Source: Deltaproteobacteria bacterium Ga0077550
GTDB lineage: Bacteria; Myxococcota_A; Polyangia; Nannocystales; Nannocystaceae
Assembly (NCBI GenBank): GCA_001464385.1
Contig: LNFB01000354.1
Coordinates: forward strand, 1-43,421
DNA length: 43,421 nt
Reading direction: 5' to 3'
Shown piece after piece: positions 8,337 through 16,465 of this stretch (the stretch's first letter is position 1; each line of letters opens with the position of its first letter). A program made the translations under genes and the position numbers. The notes beneath the pieces are model-generated. The model searched no databases. It had not been told where the DNA came from and worked only from the letters and a program-made list of their open reading frames with translations.

Positions 8337-9662
8337 TTAGACGCGCGCGTCGGCGATGGCCAACGCCTGATCGAGCGCTGCGATCGCGTCGTCGATCGCG
8401 GCGTCGTCGATGATGAGCGGTGGCGCGATCACGAGGTGCGACACCCAGCCCATGCAGAAGACCCCGAGCTCCATGAGCTTGGCGGTGACCGCGTCGACGA
8501 CCAACGGCTTGCGCGCGACCTTGTCCTGCGGCGTGTTGAACGGCTCGCGCGTGGCGCGGTCGCGGACCAGCTCGAGGGCCCAGAACATGCCGATGCCGCG
8601 GACCTCGCCGACCGACGGGTGCTTGGCCGCCAGCTCGCGCAGGCGTGCTCCGAGCTGCTCGCCGACGGTGCGCGCGCGCTGGATCAGATCGAGCCGCTTG
8701 TACTCGGCGATCGCCGCGATCGCGGGCGCGAGCGTGAGCGGGTGGGCCTCGTAGGTGTGGCCGCACGCAAAGAAGTGATCGTCGAAATGATCCGCGATCG
8801 TGCGACTGGTGGCACATACGCCGAGCGGCGCCATCGCGTTGGTGATGCCCTTCGCCGTCACGAGGATGTCGGGCGTGACGTCCCAGTGATCGACGGCGAA
8901 CCACTGTCCGGTGCGGCCCCAGCCGGTCATCACCTCGTCGGCGATGAGCAGCACGCCGCGTTGCTTGCACAGGGCGGCGAGGCGCGGCAGGTACTCGGGC
9001 GGCGGGACGAGCACGCCGTTGGTGCCGACGACCGGCTCGACGATCACCGCAGCGATGTCGTTCTCGTGATCGATCATGTACGCCAGGTAGTCGGCGCACG
9101 CGGTGCCGCACTCGGGGTACGTGCGACCCAGCGGGCAGCGGTAGCAGTTCACCTCGGGGCCGTGGAGCACCCACGGCATGGTCCCGACCGGCTCGGTGGC
9201 CCAGCGTCGCCAGTCACCCGTGGCCGCCATCGAGCCCGCGGTCGAGCCGTGGTAGCTGGTGTAGCGGGCGAGGATCTTGTTCTTGCCCGTGTACAGCCGG
9301 GCGATGCGCATCGCGGTCTCGTTGGCCTCGGTGCCCGAGGTCGCGAAGAAGAACTTGTCGATGCCACGGGGCATCACGTCGAGCAGCGCCACCGAGAGAT
9401 CGGCACGGACATCGCACGCGAACGCGGGGCCGATGAACGCGAGCTTCTGCGCCTGCTCGCAGATCGCGTCGGCGACGGCCTGGTTCTGGTGGCCGAGGTT
9501 GCTGCACACCAGCTGCGACGACAGATCGAGGTAGCGCTTGCCGGAGGCGTCCCAGAAGTGGCAGCCCTCGGCGCGGGTGACGTGCAGGGGCGCCCAGCCC
9601 TTCTGGTAGCGCCAGGTGCCGTAGGTGTGACGGGCGGTCAGTTGGGTGACGTCGCGTTCCAT
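8337..9662 (-). CDS. Class III PLP aminotransferase (probable beta-alanine / omega-amino acid transaminase)
   Basis: 441 aa. The start at 9662 follows GGGAGAGA at good distance. Fold-type I class III transaminase: the YLDLSSQLVCSNLGHQNQ entry region, SGTEANETAMRIARLYTG (PLP-phosphate loop), YHGSTAGSMAATGDWRRW, LIADEVMTGWGRTG with the PLP-nitrogen Asp, and DILVTAKGITNAMAPLG with the Schiff-base Lys. A Cys-rich insert (NCYRCPLGRTYPECGTACADY) is seen in taurine- and omega-amino acid pyruvate transaminases. Next to the NCS1 transporter, and with preT/preA and mmsA in the same window, the likely substrate is beta-alanine and/or 3-aminoisobutyrate from pyrimidine breakdown, giving malonate or methylmalonate semialdehyde. 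Substrate choice is inference; taurine or GABA are alternatives. Confidence 0.88.
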   Translation of the reverse strand: MERDVTQLTARHTYGTWRYQKGWAPLHVTRAEGCHFWDASGKRYLDLSSQLVCSNLGHQNQAVADAICEQAQKLAFIGPAFACDVRADLSVALLDVMPRGIDKFFFATSGTEANETAMRIARLYTGKNKILARYTSYHGSTAGSMAATGDWRRWATEPVGTMPWVLHGPEVNCYRCPLGRTYPECGTACADYLAYMIDHENDIAAVIVEPVVGTNGVLVPPPEYLPRLAALCKQRGVLLIADEVMTGWGRTGQWFAVDHWDVTPDILVTAKGITNAMAPLGVCATSRTIADHFDDHFFACGHTYEAHPLTLAPAIAAIAEYKRLDLIQRARTVGEQLGARLRELAAKHPSVGEVRGIGMFWALELVRDRATREPFNTPQDKVARKPLVVDAVTAKLMELGVFCMGWVSHLVIAPPLIIDDAAIDDAIAALDQALAIADARV

Positions 9663-9671
9663 GTCTTCTCT

Positions 9672-9756
9672 CCCTTGGCCGCGCCTCGGCGCGGCAGTTT
9701 CTTGGCCGCGCCACGACGCGGCGATTTCGTGGCCGCGCGTCAGCGCGGCGAGCTCC
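9672..9756. repeat. Three 27-bp direct repeats, each a GC hairpin
   Basis: Between the transporter and aminotransferase genes, hairpins start every 27 bp: 9678-9695 (GCCGCGCC/GGCGCGGC, 2-nt loop), 9705-9722 (GCCGCG/CGCGGC, 6-nt loop) and 9732-9749 (GCCGCGC/GCGCGGC, 4-nt loop). Sequence between them (about TTTCNTGG) is also shared. The third copy contains the transporter stop codon (9740-9742) in its loop. The copies differ but each keeps the ability to pair. No T-tract follows, so it is not a typical terminator; an attenuator, mRNA processing site or REP-like element is possible. Confidence 0.8.
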
Positions 9757-11158
9757 GCGGTGATCCCATGAGCGCGACGTAGACCGCCGCGGCGAGGGCG
9801 AACCCGATGAACCAGGTGTATGCGTACAGCGTGTCGAAGATGGCGGGGACGCCATCGACGACGCCGACGGCGTGCAGGAAACCGGGGAGGTTCGGCAGGA
9901 TGCCGACGACCAGCGCGACGACGGCGCTGCGGTTCCACCCGCGGTCGTACTCGTAGATTCCGCCGCGGCGGTAGAGGTCGTCGACGACGAGCACCCGCTT
10001 GCGCACGATCCAGTAGTCGGCGACGAGGATGCCGCCGACAGGTCCCAGCAGCGCGCCGTAGCCGTTGAGCCAGCCGAACACGTAGTTGTTGGTCAGCTTC
10101 CACGGCATGATCGCGAAGCCGATCGCGGCGGTGATGTAGCCGCCGAGCCGGTACGTGATCTTCGACGGGGCGAGGTTGGCGAAGTCGTTGGCCGGCGAGA
10201 CCACGTTGGCGGCGATGTTGGTGGACAGCGTCGCGATGGCGAGGCCCAGCAGGCCCAGCGCCACCACCACCGGCGACGAGAAGCTGGCGATGAGCGTGTT
10301 GGGGTCCCACGTCCCGGTCGCGCTCGAGACCGCGGCGCCGATGAACGAGAAGTACGTCATCGTCGTCGGCAGGCCGATCGTCTGGCCGAGGATCTGGTCG
10401 CGTTGGCTGCGGACGTAGCGGGAGAAATCCGGGATGTTGAGCGCCAGCGTCGCCCAGAAGCCGACCATGGCGGTGAGGAACGGCCAGAACGTCGACCACC
10501 ACGCCGCGCCCTGCAGGCCGGGCCGCGACAGCAACTCGCCGCCGCCATGGGTCGTCCACGCCCACACCAAGAGCGCCGTGCCGCCGGCGAGCAGCACCGG
10601 CGCGGCGAGGGCCTCGAGCCACTTGATCGACTCCATGCCGCGCGCGATGAAGTAGACGTTGATCGCCCAGAACGCGGTGAAGCACGAAAGCTCGAGGCCG
10701 TTGATGCCGAGCACGGGCAGCGGCGCGCCGCCGGTGATGCCCATCGCGCCGAGGATCGCGTAGATCGACCCGCCGCCGATCCACGTCTGGATGCCGAACC
10801 ACCCGCAGGCGACCAGCGCACGCGCGACCGCGGCGAGGTTGGCCCCGCGCACGCCGAACGAGGCCCGCGCGAACACCGGGAAGGGGATGCCGTACGCGGT
10901 CCCGGCGTGGGCGTTGAGGACCATCGGCACCAGCACGACGACGTTGCCCAGCGCGACGGTGAGGATCGCCTGGGCGACGCTCATCCCGGCCTTGATCATG
11001 TCGGCGGCCAGCAGATAGGTCGGGATGCACACCGCCATGCCGACCCACAGCGACGCGACGTGCCAGAGCGTCCACGTGCGCAGCCGGGCCGGGGTCGGCG
11101 CGAGATCCTCGTTCCACAGCGAGGCCTCGCCGGAGGATCCGTCCCCCGCCCGGCTCAC
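9740..11158 (-). CDS. NCS1-family nucleobase / hydantoin / allantoin transporter
   Basis: About 472 aa from the GTG at 11158; another GTG at 11167 is equally possible and neither has a clear ribosome site. The family signature opens the protein (SLWNEDLAPTPARLRTWTLW), followed by about 12 transmembrane helices including the NCS1 pattern PDFSRYVRSQRDQILGQTIGLP. Members carry uracil, cytosine, hydantoins, allantoin or pyridoxine with Na+ or H+. The aminotransferase lies directly downstream, so uptake of uracil, thymine or dihydropyrimidines feeding beta-amino acid production is the best guess. The stop codon sits inside the last of three hairpin repeats, which may affect expression of the downstream gene. 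Confidence 0.9.
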   Translation of the reverse strand: MSRAGDGSSGEASLWNEDLAPTPARLRTWTLWHVASLWVGMAVCIPTYLLAADMIKAGMSVAQAILTVALGNVVVLVPMVLNAHAGTAYGIPFPVFARASFGVRGANLAAVARALVACGWFGIQTWIGGGSIYAILGAMGITGGAPLPVLGINGLELSCFTAFWAINVYFIARGMESIKWLEALAAPVLLAGGTALLVWAWTTHGGGELLSRPGLQGAAWWSTFWPFLTAMVGFWATLALNIPDFSRYVRSQRDQILGQTIGLPTTMTYFSFIGAAVSSATGTWDPNTLIASFSSPVVVALGLLGLAIATLSTNIAANVVSPANDFANLAPSKITYRLGGYITAAIGFAIMPWKLTNNYVFGWLNGYGALLGPVGGILVADYWIVRKRVLVVDDLYRRGGIYEYDRGWNRSAVVALVVGILPNLPGFLHAVGVVDGVPAIFDTLYAYTWFIGFALAAAVYVALMGSPRSSPR

Positions 11159-11303
11159 GTGGAGCACCGCCAGAACGCGTGCACGCCGGATGCTATCACG
11201 ACGCGCGCCCGCACCGCCGCCGGGGTGCAGCCACGGACTGCAGCGATCCGAGCCGTCACGCGGGGAAGTCTCGCGTAGGCTCGCGCGACCAGGCGAGGTG
11301 GCA

Positions 11304-12110
11304 ATGGACGCGGCGACCGATGATCTCTCGACCCTCATGGAGCCCCGCGACCTCGGGTCCGGCGCGTTCGCCCTCGACGTGCCGGCCGGGTGGGGCCAGG
11401 CCCGCGGGACCTTCGGCGGCCTCGTCCTCGGCGCGCTGCTGCGGGCGATCGAGCGCAGCGAGCCCGATGCCGATCGACTGCTGCGATCGATCTCGGGCGA
11501 GATCGCGGGACCCGTCGTCGCGGGCCCGGCGCGGCTCGTCGTCGAGGCGGTGCGCCGCGGCAACGGCGTGTCGACCTGGGCGGCGCGCCTCGAGCAGGGC
11601 GAGGGCACGCTCGCGACCGCCAACGTCGTGCTCGGCCGCAACCGCGACATCGATCGCACGTGGTCGCCGACGCCCGAGCCCGCGCCGCCGTGGCGCGAGT
11701 GCCCGGCGCTGCCGGCCGAACTGCCCTTCGTGCCCGAGTTCTCCCAGCACCTCGAGTACCGGCCGTTCGGCCCGCTGCCGTTCACCGGCGCGGCCGAGCC
11801 GGTGAGCGCCGGGTGGATCCGTCCGCGCGTCGCCGGCCGCGGGATCGGTGCCGCGGAGCTCGTCGCGCTGTGCGACGCGTGGTGGCCGGCGGCGTTCTCC
11901 GTCGAGCGCGCGCCCCGTCCGATCGCGACCGTCGCCTACACGATGCAGTGCCTGCTCGGCGGCCGCGTGCTCCCGGCCGATGCGCCGCTGCTGCACCGCG
12001 CCCGGGTCATCGCGTCGGCGCAGGGGTTCTTCGTCGAGCTGCGCGAGCTGTGGACCGAGGCGGGCGAGCTCGTCGCGCTCAACCAGCAGACGTTCGTGTG
12101 GATCCGGTAG
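11304..12110 (+). CDS. Thioesterase-family (TesB-like double hotdog) protein
   Basis: 268 aa. The ATG at 11304 follows GAGGTG. The protein resembles the double-hotdog acyl-CoA thioesterase group: GQARGTFGGLVLGALLRAIE in the first half (QxxGTFGG motif), LRSISGEIAGPVVAGPARLVVEAVRRGNGVST as the first hotdog strand run, and a second half ending in FVELRELWTEAGELVALNQQTFVWI. Members hydrolyse acyl-CoA esters in the cytoplasm, and the chain length cannot be read from sequence. It is divergent from the transporter gene (145 bp apart) and its 3' end overlaps the HD hydrolase gene on the other strand by 32 bp. Confidence 0.8.
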   Translation: MDAATDDLSTLMEPRDLGSGAFALDVPAGWGQARGTFGGLVLGALLRAIERSEPDADRLLRSISGEIAGPVVAGPARLVVEAVRRGNGVSTWAARLEQGEGTLATANVVLGRNRDIDRTWSPTPEPAPPWRECPALPAELPFVPEFSQHLEYRPFGPLPFTGAAEPVSAGWIRPRVAGRGIGAAELVALCDAWWPAAFSVERAPRPIATVAYTMQCLLGGRVLPADAPLLHRARVIASAQGFFVELRELWTEAGELVALNQQTFVWIR

Positions 12111-12738
12111 GGCGCGCGGCGCTGGCGTGCAGCGCCGCGACGGTGCGGCGCAGCTCGTCGAGCAGCGCGTGGTCCCAGCCGTGGCCGAGCGCCTCGAGCA
12201 CCGCGCCGTAGTACCAGAGCGTCTGATCCTTGCTCGCGGTGAAGCGATCGAACAGCGCGTCGCCGAGCTCCGCGTGATCGCGGACCAGCGACGACGCGTT
12301 GTGGAGCTTGTCCGCTGCGCTGATGAGCTTGACCTCGGGCGGCGCTTCGCGCAGGTGCGCCAGGTACCGCTGCTTGCGCTGCTCCCACGGCGGCTTCGCG
12401 TTGGGATCGGCGCCGGGGATCGCGGCGGCGCGGTGGGCCTCGATCTCGGCCTGCGTGGTGTCGGAGAGCGCGAGCACGAGCGTCGCGACGTTGTCGCCGA
12501 AGCGCGCCGCGAGCTCCTCGGCGCTGCTGCCGTCGATGTCCTCGAGATAGTCGTGCAGCGCCGCGGCGATGCACTGGTCGGCGGAGCCGCCGTGCTCCAT
12601 CACCGTCGTGGTGACCGCGAGCAGGTGGCTGAGATAGGGCACTCCGGTGCCCTTGCGCTCGATGTGCGCGAACGCCTCGGCGGCGAGCCGCAGCGCATCA
12701 CCGAGACGAGCGTCGTAGAAGGCCTGGCTGTGTCGCAT
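12079..12738 (-). CDS. HD-domain phosphohydrolase, SpoT/Mesh1-like
   Basis: 219 aa from the ATG at 12738. An HD domain of the (p)ppGpp hydrolase type fills most of the protein: the early metal-ligand His in VPYLSHLLAVTTTVMEHGG, the HD pair in IAAALHDYLEDI, and the late Asp in KLISAADKLHNASSL. The synthetase, TGS and ACT domains of RelA/SpoT are absent, so it is a stand-alone hydrolase like Mesh1 or small alarmone hydrolases. Cutting (p)ppGpp or another nucleotide is likely but unproven. The C-terminal tail (HASAARPTGSTRTSAG) is encoded opposite the 3' end of the thioesterase gene. Confidence 0.85.
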   Translation of the reverse strand: MRHSQAFYDARLGDALRLAAEAFAHIERKGTGVPYLSHLLAVTTTVMEHGGSADQCIAAALHDYLEDIDGSSAEELAARFGDNVATLVLALSDTTQAEIEAHRAAAIPGADPNAKPPWEQRKQRYLAHLREAPPEVKLISAADKLHNASSLVRDHAELGDALFDRFTASKDQTLWYYGAVLEALGHGWDHALLDELRRTVAALHASAARPTGSTRTSAG

Positions 12739-12859
12739 GGGATCGATCCGAGCGGGGTGCGCCCTGCTGTAGCATTTTTGTCCGGAGGCGACGCGGGGCG
12801 CATCGAGTGGGGCTCGGCCGCGATTTGAAGGATGCCGCGCGATGGGGCATACACGGCCC

Positions 12860-13204
12860 ATGACGACGTTCCGCTGCTTCGCGCTCGCGCTGCTCACCCT
12901 CGCCGCCTGCGAGAAGCCCCCCGCGACCGAGACCCCCACGACCGCCACGCCCGACACCGGCGACGCGACGACGCCGACCCCCGACGCGACCGCTGGCGAT
13001 GCGACCGCGGGCGCTGCCGAGTGCAAGCCCACCGGTTGCTCGGGCATCGTGTGCTCCGACGAGGAGGTCATGACGACGTGCGAGTATCGGCCCGAGTACG
13101 CCTGCTACAAGACGGCGACGTGCACCCGCCAGGACGACGGCGCCTGCGGCTGGACGAAGACCGCGGAGCTGGATGCTTGCCTGGCGAACCCGCCGAAGGA
13201 GTGA
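12860..13204 (+). CDS. Eight-cysteine-cluster lipoprotein
   Basis: 114 aa from the ATG at 12860; an ATG six codons upstream in frame would lengthen the n-region. The lipobox is LTLAAC (Cys17, then Glu-Lys). A Thr/Asp/Pro linker leads to a C-terminal domain of about 55 residues with exactly eight cysteines: CKPTGC, IVC, TTCEYRPEYAC, TATC, GACGWT and DAC. This matches the 'eight-cysteine-cluster' domain known from myxobacterial secreted proteins, with the characteristic GxCGWT. The cysteines probably form four disulfides outside the cytoplasmic membrane. Function is unknown. It is on the same strand as the spondin lipoprotein, 25 bp downstream. Confidence 0.8.
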   Translation: MTTFRCFALALLTLAACEKPPATETPTTATPDTGDATTPTPDATAGDATAGAAECKPTGCSGIVCSDEEVMTTCEYRPEYACYKTATCTRQDDGACGWTKTAELDACLANPPKE

Positions 13205-13229
13205 TGCACGGATCGGGGGGGCGGCGGCC

Positions 13230-14204
13230 ATGGCCTCGGGCATGGTGTGCGCCGCCCACCGCAGCCTGACGCTGCTCCTCGTCGTCGCGGCCGGATGTGG
13301 GCCGCGCGTCGACGCGGGGCAGGGCGAGGACGGGAGCACCGGACTGCCGGGCGGATCGAGCGACGATGGATCTCCCGCCGATCCGTCGACCTCGTCCGTG
13401 CCGACGTCCGAGGGCGGAGAGTCGTCGTCCGACCCCGGCACGACCGCGACGGCGACGACCGCGGATCCGACGGACGCGAGCACGTCCGACGTCAGCACCT
13501 CGGACCCCACAACCTCCGACGGCGGCACGACCGACGCGACGACCGGGGACACCACCGCGGGCGGATCGACCGGCGAGCCCGTGCTCCCCGATCCCGTGGC
13601 GCACTACGAGGTCACCATCCTCAACACGTGGAGCGAGGCCGATCACCCTGGCGCGGTGCCGGAGTACGCCCACTTCTCGTGGCTCGGCGGCGGCACGCAC
13701 GACGACGCCGTGTCGTTCTGGTCCGTCGGCGCGCTCGCGAGCCCGGGCATGGTGCAGATGGCCGAGATCGGCAACACCGACATTCTCTCCACCGAGGTGG
13801 CCGCCGCGGTCGAGGCCGGCCACGCCGACGCGGTGCTGCAGTGGCAGCAGTGGTTCTGTCCGCCGGTCACCGACGTTGCCGTGTGCGGGGACGAGACCGT
13901 CGCGATCGACGTGAGCCTCGACTTCCCGAACGTGACGCTCGTGAGCATGCTCGGGCCGAGCCCGGATCTGTTCGTCGGCGTGAGCGGGTTGCCGCTGCTC
14001 GTCGACGGCGCGTGGGTGGACGAGCTCGTGATCGACCTGCGGCCGTACGACGGCGGCACGCGCAGCGACGTGGACTTCACGATGAACGGCGCGCTGCAGG
14101 AGCCGCCGCTGCCCATCGCCGTCGTGGACTCGTTCGAGGACCACCTGATCGGGCCCGGCTCGCTCGGCACGATGACGTTCGTGCGGGTCGACGACGGCGC
14201 CTGA
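13230..14204 (+). CDS. Spondin-domain lipoprotein
   Basis: 324 aa from the ATG at 13230. The signal peptide ends in VVAAGC (Cys23). A long Thr/Ser/Asp/Gly linker (about 30-125) follows, then a Spondin_N domain of about 190 residues: HYEVTILNTWSEADHPG, AHFSWLGGGTHDDAVSFW, ASPGMVQMAEIGNTDIL, VSMLGPSPDLFVGVSGLPL, WVDELVIDLRPYDGGT. These are the signature blocks of spondin domains, which in animals belong to extracellular matrix proteins and bind metal and adhesion partners. A role in surface adhesion is inferred. It converges on the glyoxalase gene (12 bp between stops). Confidence 0.88.
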   Translation: MASGMVCAAHRSLTLLLVVAAGCGPRVDAGQGEDGSTGLPGGSSDDGSPADPSTSSVPTSEGGESSSDPGTTATATTADPTDASTSDVSTSDPTTSDGGTTDATTGDTTAGGSTGEPVLPDPVAHYEVTILNTWSEADHPGAVPEYAHFSWLGGGTHDDAVSFWSVGALASPGMVQMAEIGNTDILSTEVAAAVEAGHADAVLQWQQWFCPPVTDVAVCGDETVAIDVSLDFPNVTLVSMLGPSPDLFVGVSGLPLLVDGAWVDELVIDLRPYDGGTRSDVDFTMNGALQEPPLPIAVVDSFEDHLIGPGSLGTMTFVRVDDGA

Positions 14205-14216
14205 GCCCGGCCGCGC

Positions 14217-14633
14217 TCACCACGTGCCGGTGTTCGCCATCGACGCCCACGGCTCGGCGGCCGGGAGCGCCTCGCCGGCCTGCAGCAGCTCGATCGAGAT
14301 CCCATCGGGCGAGCGCACGAACGCCATCCGGCCGTCGCGCGGCGGCCGGTTGATCGTCATGCCCGCGGCCGCGAGGCGCTCGCACGCGGCGTAGACGTCG
14401 TCGACCTCGTACGCGAGGTGGCCGAAGTTGCGGCCCTCGCCGTAGGGCTCGGTCTGATCCCAGTTGTGCGTGAGCTCGACCTCCGGCTCGCCGGGCGCGG
14501 TGGCGAGGAACACCAGCGTGAAGCGGCCCTGGGGCACGTCGCGGCGGCGGACCTCGACGAGGCCGAGCACCGAGAAGAACGCGAGCGCGCGATCGAGATC
14601 GAGGACGCGGATCATCGTGTGGAGGTACTTCAC
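14217..14633 (-). CDS. Glyoxalase I / VOC-family lyase
   Basis: 138 aa from a GTG at 14633. It shows the paired beta-alpha-beta-beta-beta modules of a VOC protein: KYLHTMIRVLDLDRALAFFSVLGL, then LVFLATAPGEPEVELTHNWD, GRNFGHLAYEVDDVYAACERL and MAFVRSPDGISIELLQ. The four expected metal ligands of lactoylglutathione lyase are in place (His5, Glu in EVELTHN, His in GHLAYEV, Glu in SIELLQ). It probably converts the methylglyoxal-thiol hemithioacetal to lactoyl-thiol. The C-terminal tail after ELLQAGEALPAAEP is longer than usual. It is the last gene of a likely three-gene set with the Lcl_C and PNGase F-like lipoproteins, 14 bp from the former. Confidence 0.88.
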   Translation of the reverse strand: MKYLHTMIRVLDLDRALAFFSVLGLVEVRRRDVPQGRFTLVFLATAPGEPEVELTHNWDQTEPYGEGRNFGHLAYEVDDVYAACERLAAAGMTINRPPRDGRMAFVRSPDGISIELLQAGEALPAAEPWASMANTGTW

Positions 14634-14647
14634 CGCTGCACCATACC

Positions 14648-15109
14648 TCACGGCTTCGCGACGCAGCGCACCCGGAAGGGCTTGCGGTCGGGCGGGATCG
14701 TCGTCTCGGTGCCGGTGCTCGGATCGTGGATCCACACCTGGCCGGGGTCGTCGGCGAAGGGCGTGCCGCTCCAGTGGAAGCCCTCGGCGCCGACGAGCCC
14801 GGGCTTGCCGCGCCACGCCGCGATCTCGGCGCGCTCGGGGAGTCGCCACGTCTTGCCGTCCAGCGCCAGCGCCTTGCAGTGGGCCGCGCCCGCGGGCTGC
14901 AGCAGCGACGGGCACGCCGTCGCGTCGGCGCACGTGTGCACGTAGAGCCCGCCCACGAGCAGCGTGCCGGCGGGAGCTGGCGCGGGCTCGGGCCTCGCGG
15001 CCGCCTTCGCGGGCGACGCGGGCTCGGCGGGGAGCTCCGCCGTCGCGGCGGGCGCGGGCGCACGATCACACGCGAAGACGACCACGATCGCGATGAGGGC
15101 CGGCCGCAT
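14648..15109 (-). CDS. Lcl_C (DUF1566-like) lipoprotein
   Basis: 153 aa. A very short signal peptide (MRPALIAIVVVFAC) places the lipidated Cys at 14, followed by Asp-Arg. Asp at +2 would hold the protein in the inner membrane by the E. coli rule, if that applies here. An Ala/Pro/Glu linker leads to an Lcl_C-type domain: AAHCKALALDGKTWRLPERAEIAAW, FHWSGTPF, VWIHDPSTG, FRVRCVAKP. The conserved Cys, RLP, WSG and final Cys are in the same order as in the 5964-7343 protein. It lies 3 bp after the PNGase F-like gene, so the two are probably co-transcribed. Function is unknown. Confidence 0.8.
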   Translation of the reverse strand: MRPALIAIVVVFACDRAPAPAATAELPAEPASPAKAAARPEPAPAPAGTLLVGGLYVHTCADATACPSLLQPAGAAHCKALALDGKTWRLPERAEIAAWRGKPGLVGAEGFHWSGTPFADDPGQVWIHDPSTGTETTIPPDRKPFRVRCVAKP

Positions 15110-15112
15110 GCG

Positions 15113-16363
15113 TCACCGCGCCTGCAGGTACAGCGAGAAGGGGAAGTCGCCCTGGGCCCCGGCGAACGTCGCGTCGGGCACGTCGATCACGAACGAGTGC
15201 TCGCCCGCGGCGACCGGCCCCAGCGGGATGATGCGCGTGTCGATGATGTCGCCCGGGCACCAGTTGCTGAACGACTGCCACTCTTCGTCGGTCATCTCCG
15301 TCGGGCCGTAGATGCCGTTGGCCTGGGTGTTGTAGTGGCGGAACGGCTCGCAGCTCGGGCGGCCCGGCTTGTACTCGAGCACCAAGGACTCGTCGACGTA
15401 CACGAAGTGGTCGCGGCGGATGTACTCCTCGCCGCCTTGATTGGCCCCGTGGTTGGAGGTGATGAGGACCAGCTGGGCGTCCTGGGCGTCGGCCGCGAGC
15501 TCGAACGCGATGGTCTTGCGGGTGAGCCCGACCTCGTCGCTCGCGCCCTCGGCGTAGTTGTTGAAGGGCTGCTCGATCGCCAGGGGCAACAGAACGTCGA
15601 AGTCCTGGGCCGGATGCGCGCTGTCGGTGTACAGCAGCAGTGACCCGGCCTGGGTGTCGTTGCGGTCGGCGCAGCCGGCGATCTCGGTGTTCGCCGCGTA
15701 CGGCACCCCGAAGATCATCAGCTCGAACCACAGATCGTACTGCTCCCACAGCGCGTCGTCCTTCAGGATCGGGATCACGCTGTCGGCGACGAACTCGTAG
15801 GGCACCGTCATCGGCGAGTCGTTCATGTCCATGAACGGCGTGATGAACCGGCCGAGCTCGAGCCGTTCGACCTCGGCGGGCACATACGTCTCGCTGCCCT
15901 TGGGCACGAGGGCGAGGTGCACCGAGCCGATGCGATCGTAGTTGTCGCAGCGCGCCCCGACGACGACGCCGAGCATCAGCGTCTCCTGCAGGAGGTCGCG
16001 CTGCGCCTCGGTGACGCGGGTCGCGACCAAGGAGTTGGCATGACGGATCACGCCCTCGGGCACCGGCTCGTCGACGGTGGCCGCGTAGCCGTCGTAGAAG
16101 ATGACCTCGTCGAGCAGCATCAGGATCGCCGGGTCGGGCGGCGGGCCGTCGTCGGTGGTGGTGCCGCTGCTGCTGTCGTCGGCGGTGGTGGTGTCGTCGG
16201 AGGTGGATCCGGTGGTCGGCGGGGGCCCGCTCGACGTGTCGGCGGCGGTCGTGTCGGCGGCTGTACCGGTGGTGTCCCCGGTCGCGGGGGCGTCGTCGGC
16301 GGGGGCGCAGGCGAGGCCGAGCACGGGCAGCGCGAGGCCTCGCGCGAGTCGCAGGAGCGTCAT
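15113..16363 (-). CDS. PNGase F-like peptide-N-glycosidase lipoprotein
   Basis: 416 aa from the ATG at 16363; an ATG six codons upstream is less likely because the shorter form gives a normal signal peptide. Cys19 is the lipid site (GLAC). After a Thr/Asp/Ser linker (20-75) the rest matches the two-domain PNGase F fold: CDNYDRIGSVHLAL (Asp143, which fits the position of the essential Asp of Elizabethkingia PNGase F), and the highly conserved SNHGANQGGEEYIRRDH (Glu312/313, fitting the second acid), YKPGRPSCEPFRHYNTQ, SFSNWCPGD and GDFPFSLYLQ. PNGase F cuts whole N-glycans from Asn of glycoproteins. Here the enzyme would be anchored to the envelope facing outward or the periplasm. It is the first gene of the 16363-14217 set. 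Confidence 0.88.
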   Translation of the reverse strand: MTLLRLARGLALPVLGLACAPADDAPATGDTTGTAADTTAADTSSGPPPTTGSTSDDTTTADDSSSGTTTDDGPPPDPAILMLLDEVIFYDGYAATVDEPVPEGVIRHANSLVATRVTEAQRDLLQETLMLGVVVGARCDNYDRIGSVHLALVPKGSETYVPAEVERLELGRFITPFMDMNDSPMTVPYEFVADSVIPILKDDALWEQYDLWFELMIFGVPYAANTEIAGCADRNDTQAGSLLLYTDSAHPAQDFDVLLPLAIEQPFNNYAEGASDEVGLTRKTIAFELAADAQDAQLVLITSNHGANQGGEEYIRRDHFVYVDESLVLEYKPGRPSCEPFRHYNTQANGIYGPTEMTDEEWQSFSNWCPGDIIDTRIIPLGPVAAGEHSFVIDVPDATFAGAQGDFPFSLYLQAR

Positions 16364-16465
16364 CGCAGCACCGTATCGCAATCCGTCGCGGCGAAGGGAT
16401 GGCTCGCGCCCCGAACCGCGTCACCGCGGTTGATCCGCGCACGGGCGGTCGGTAGACCCGCGAGT

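Noticed and set aside
9672..9756. CRISPR array
   Set aside because: The three units are contiguous 27-bp copies with no unique spacers and no cas genes nearby.
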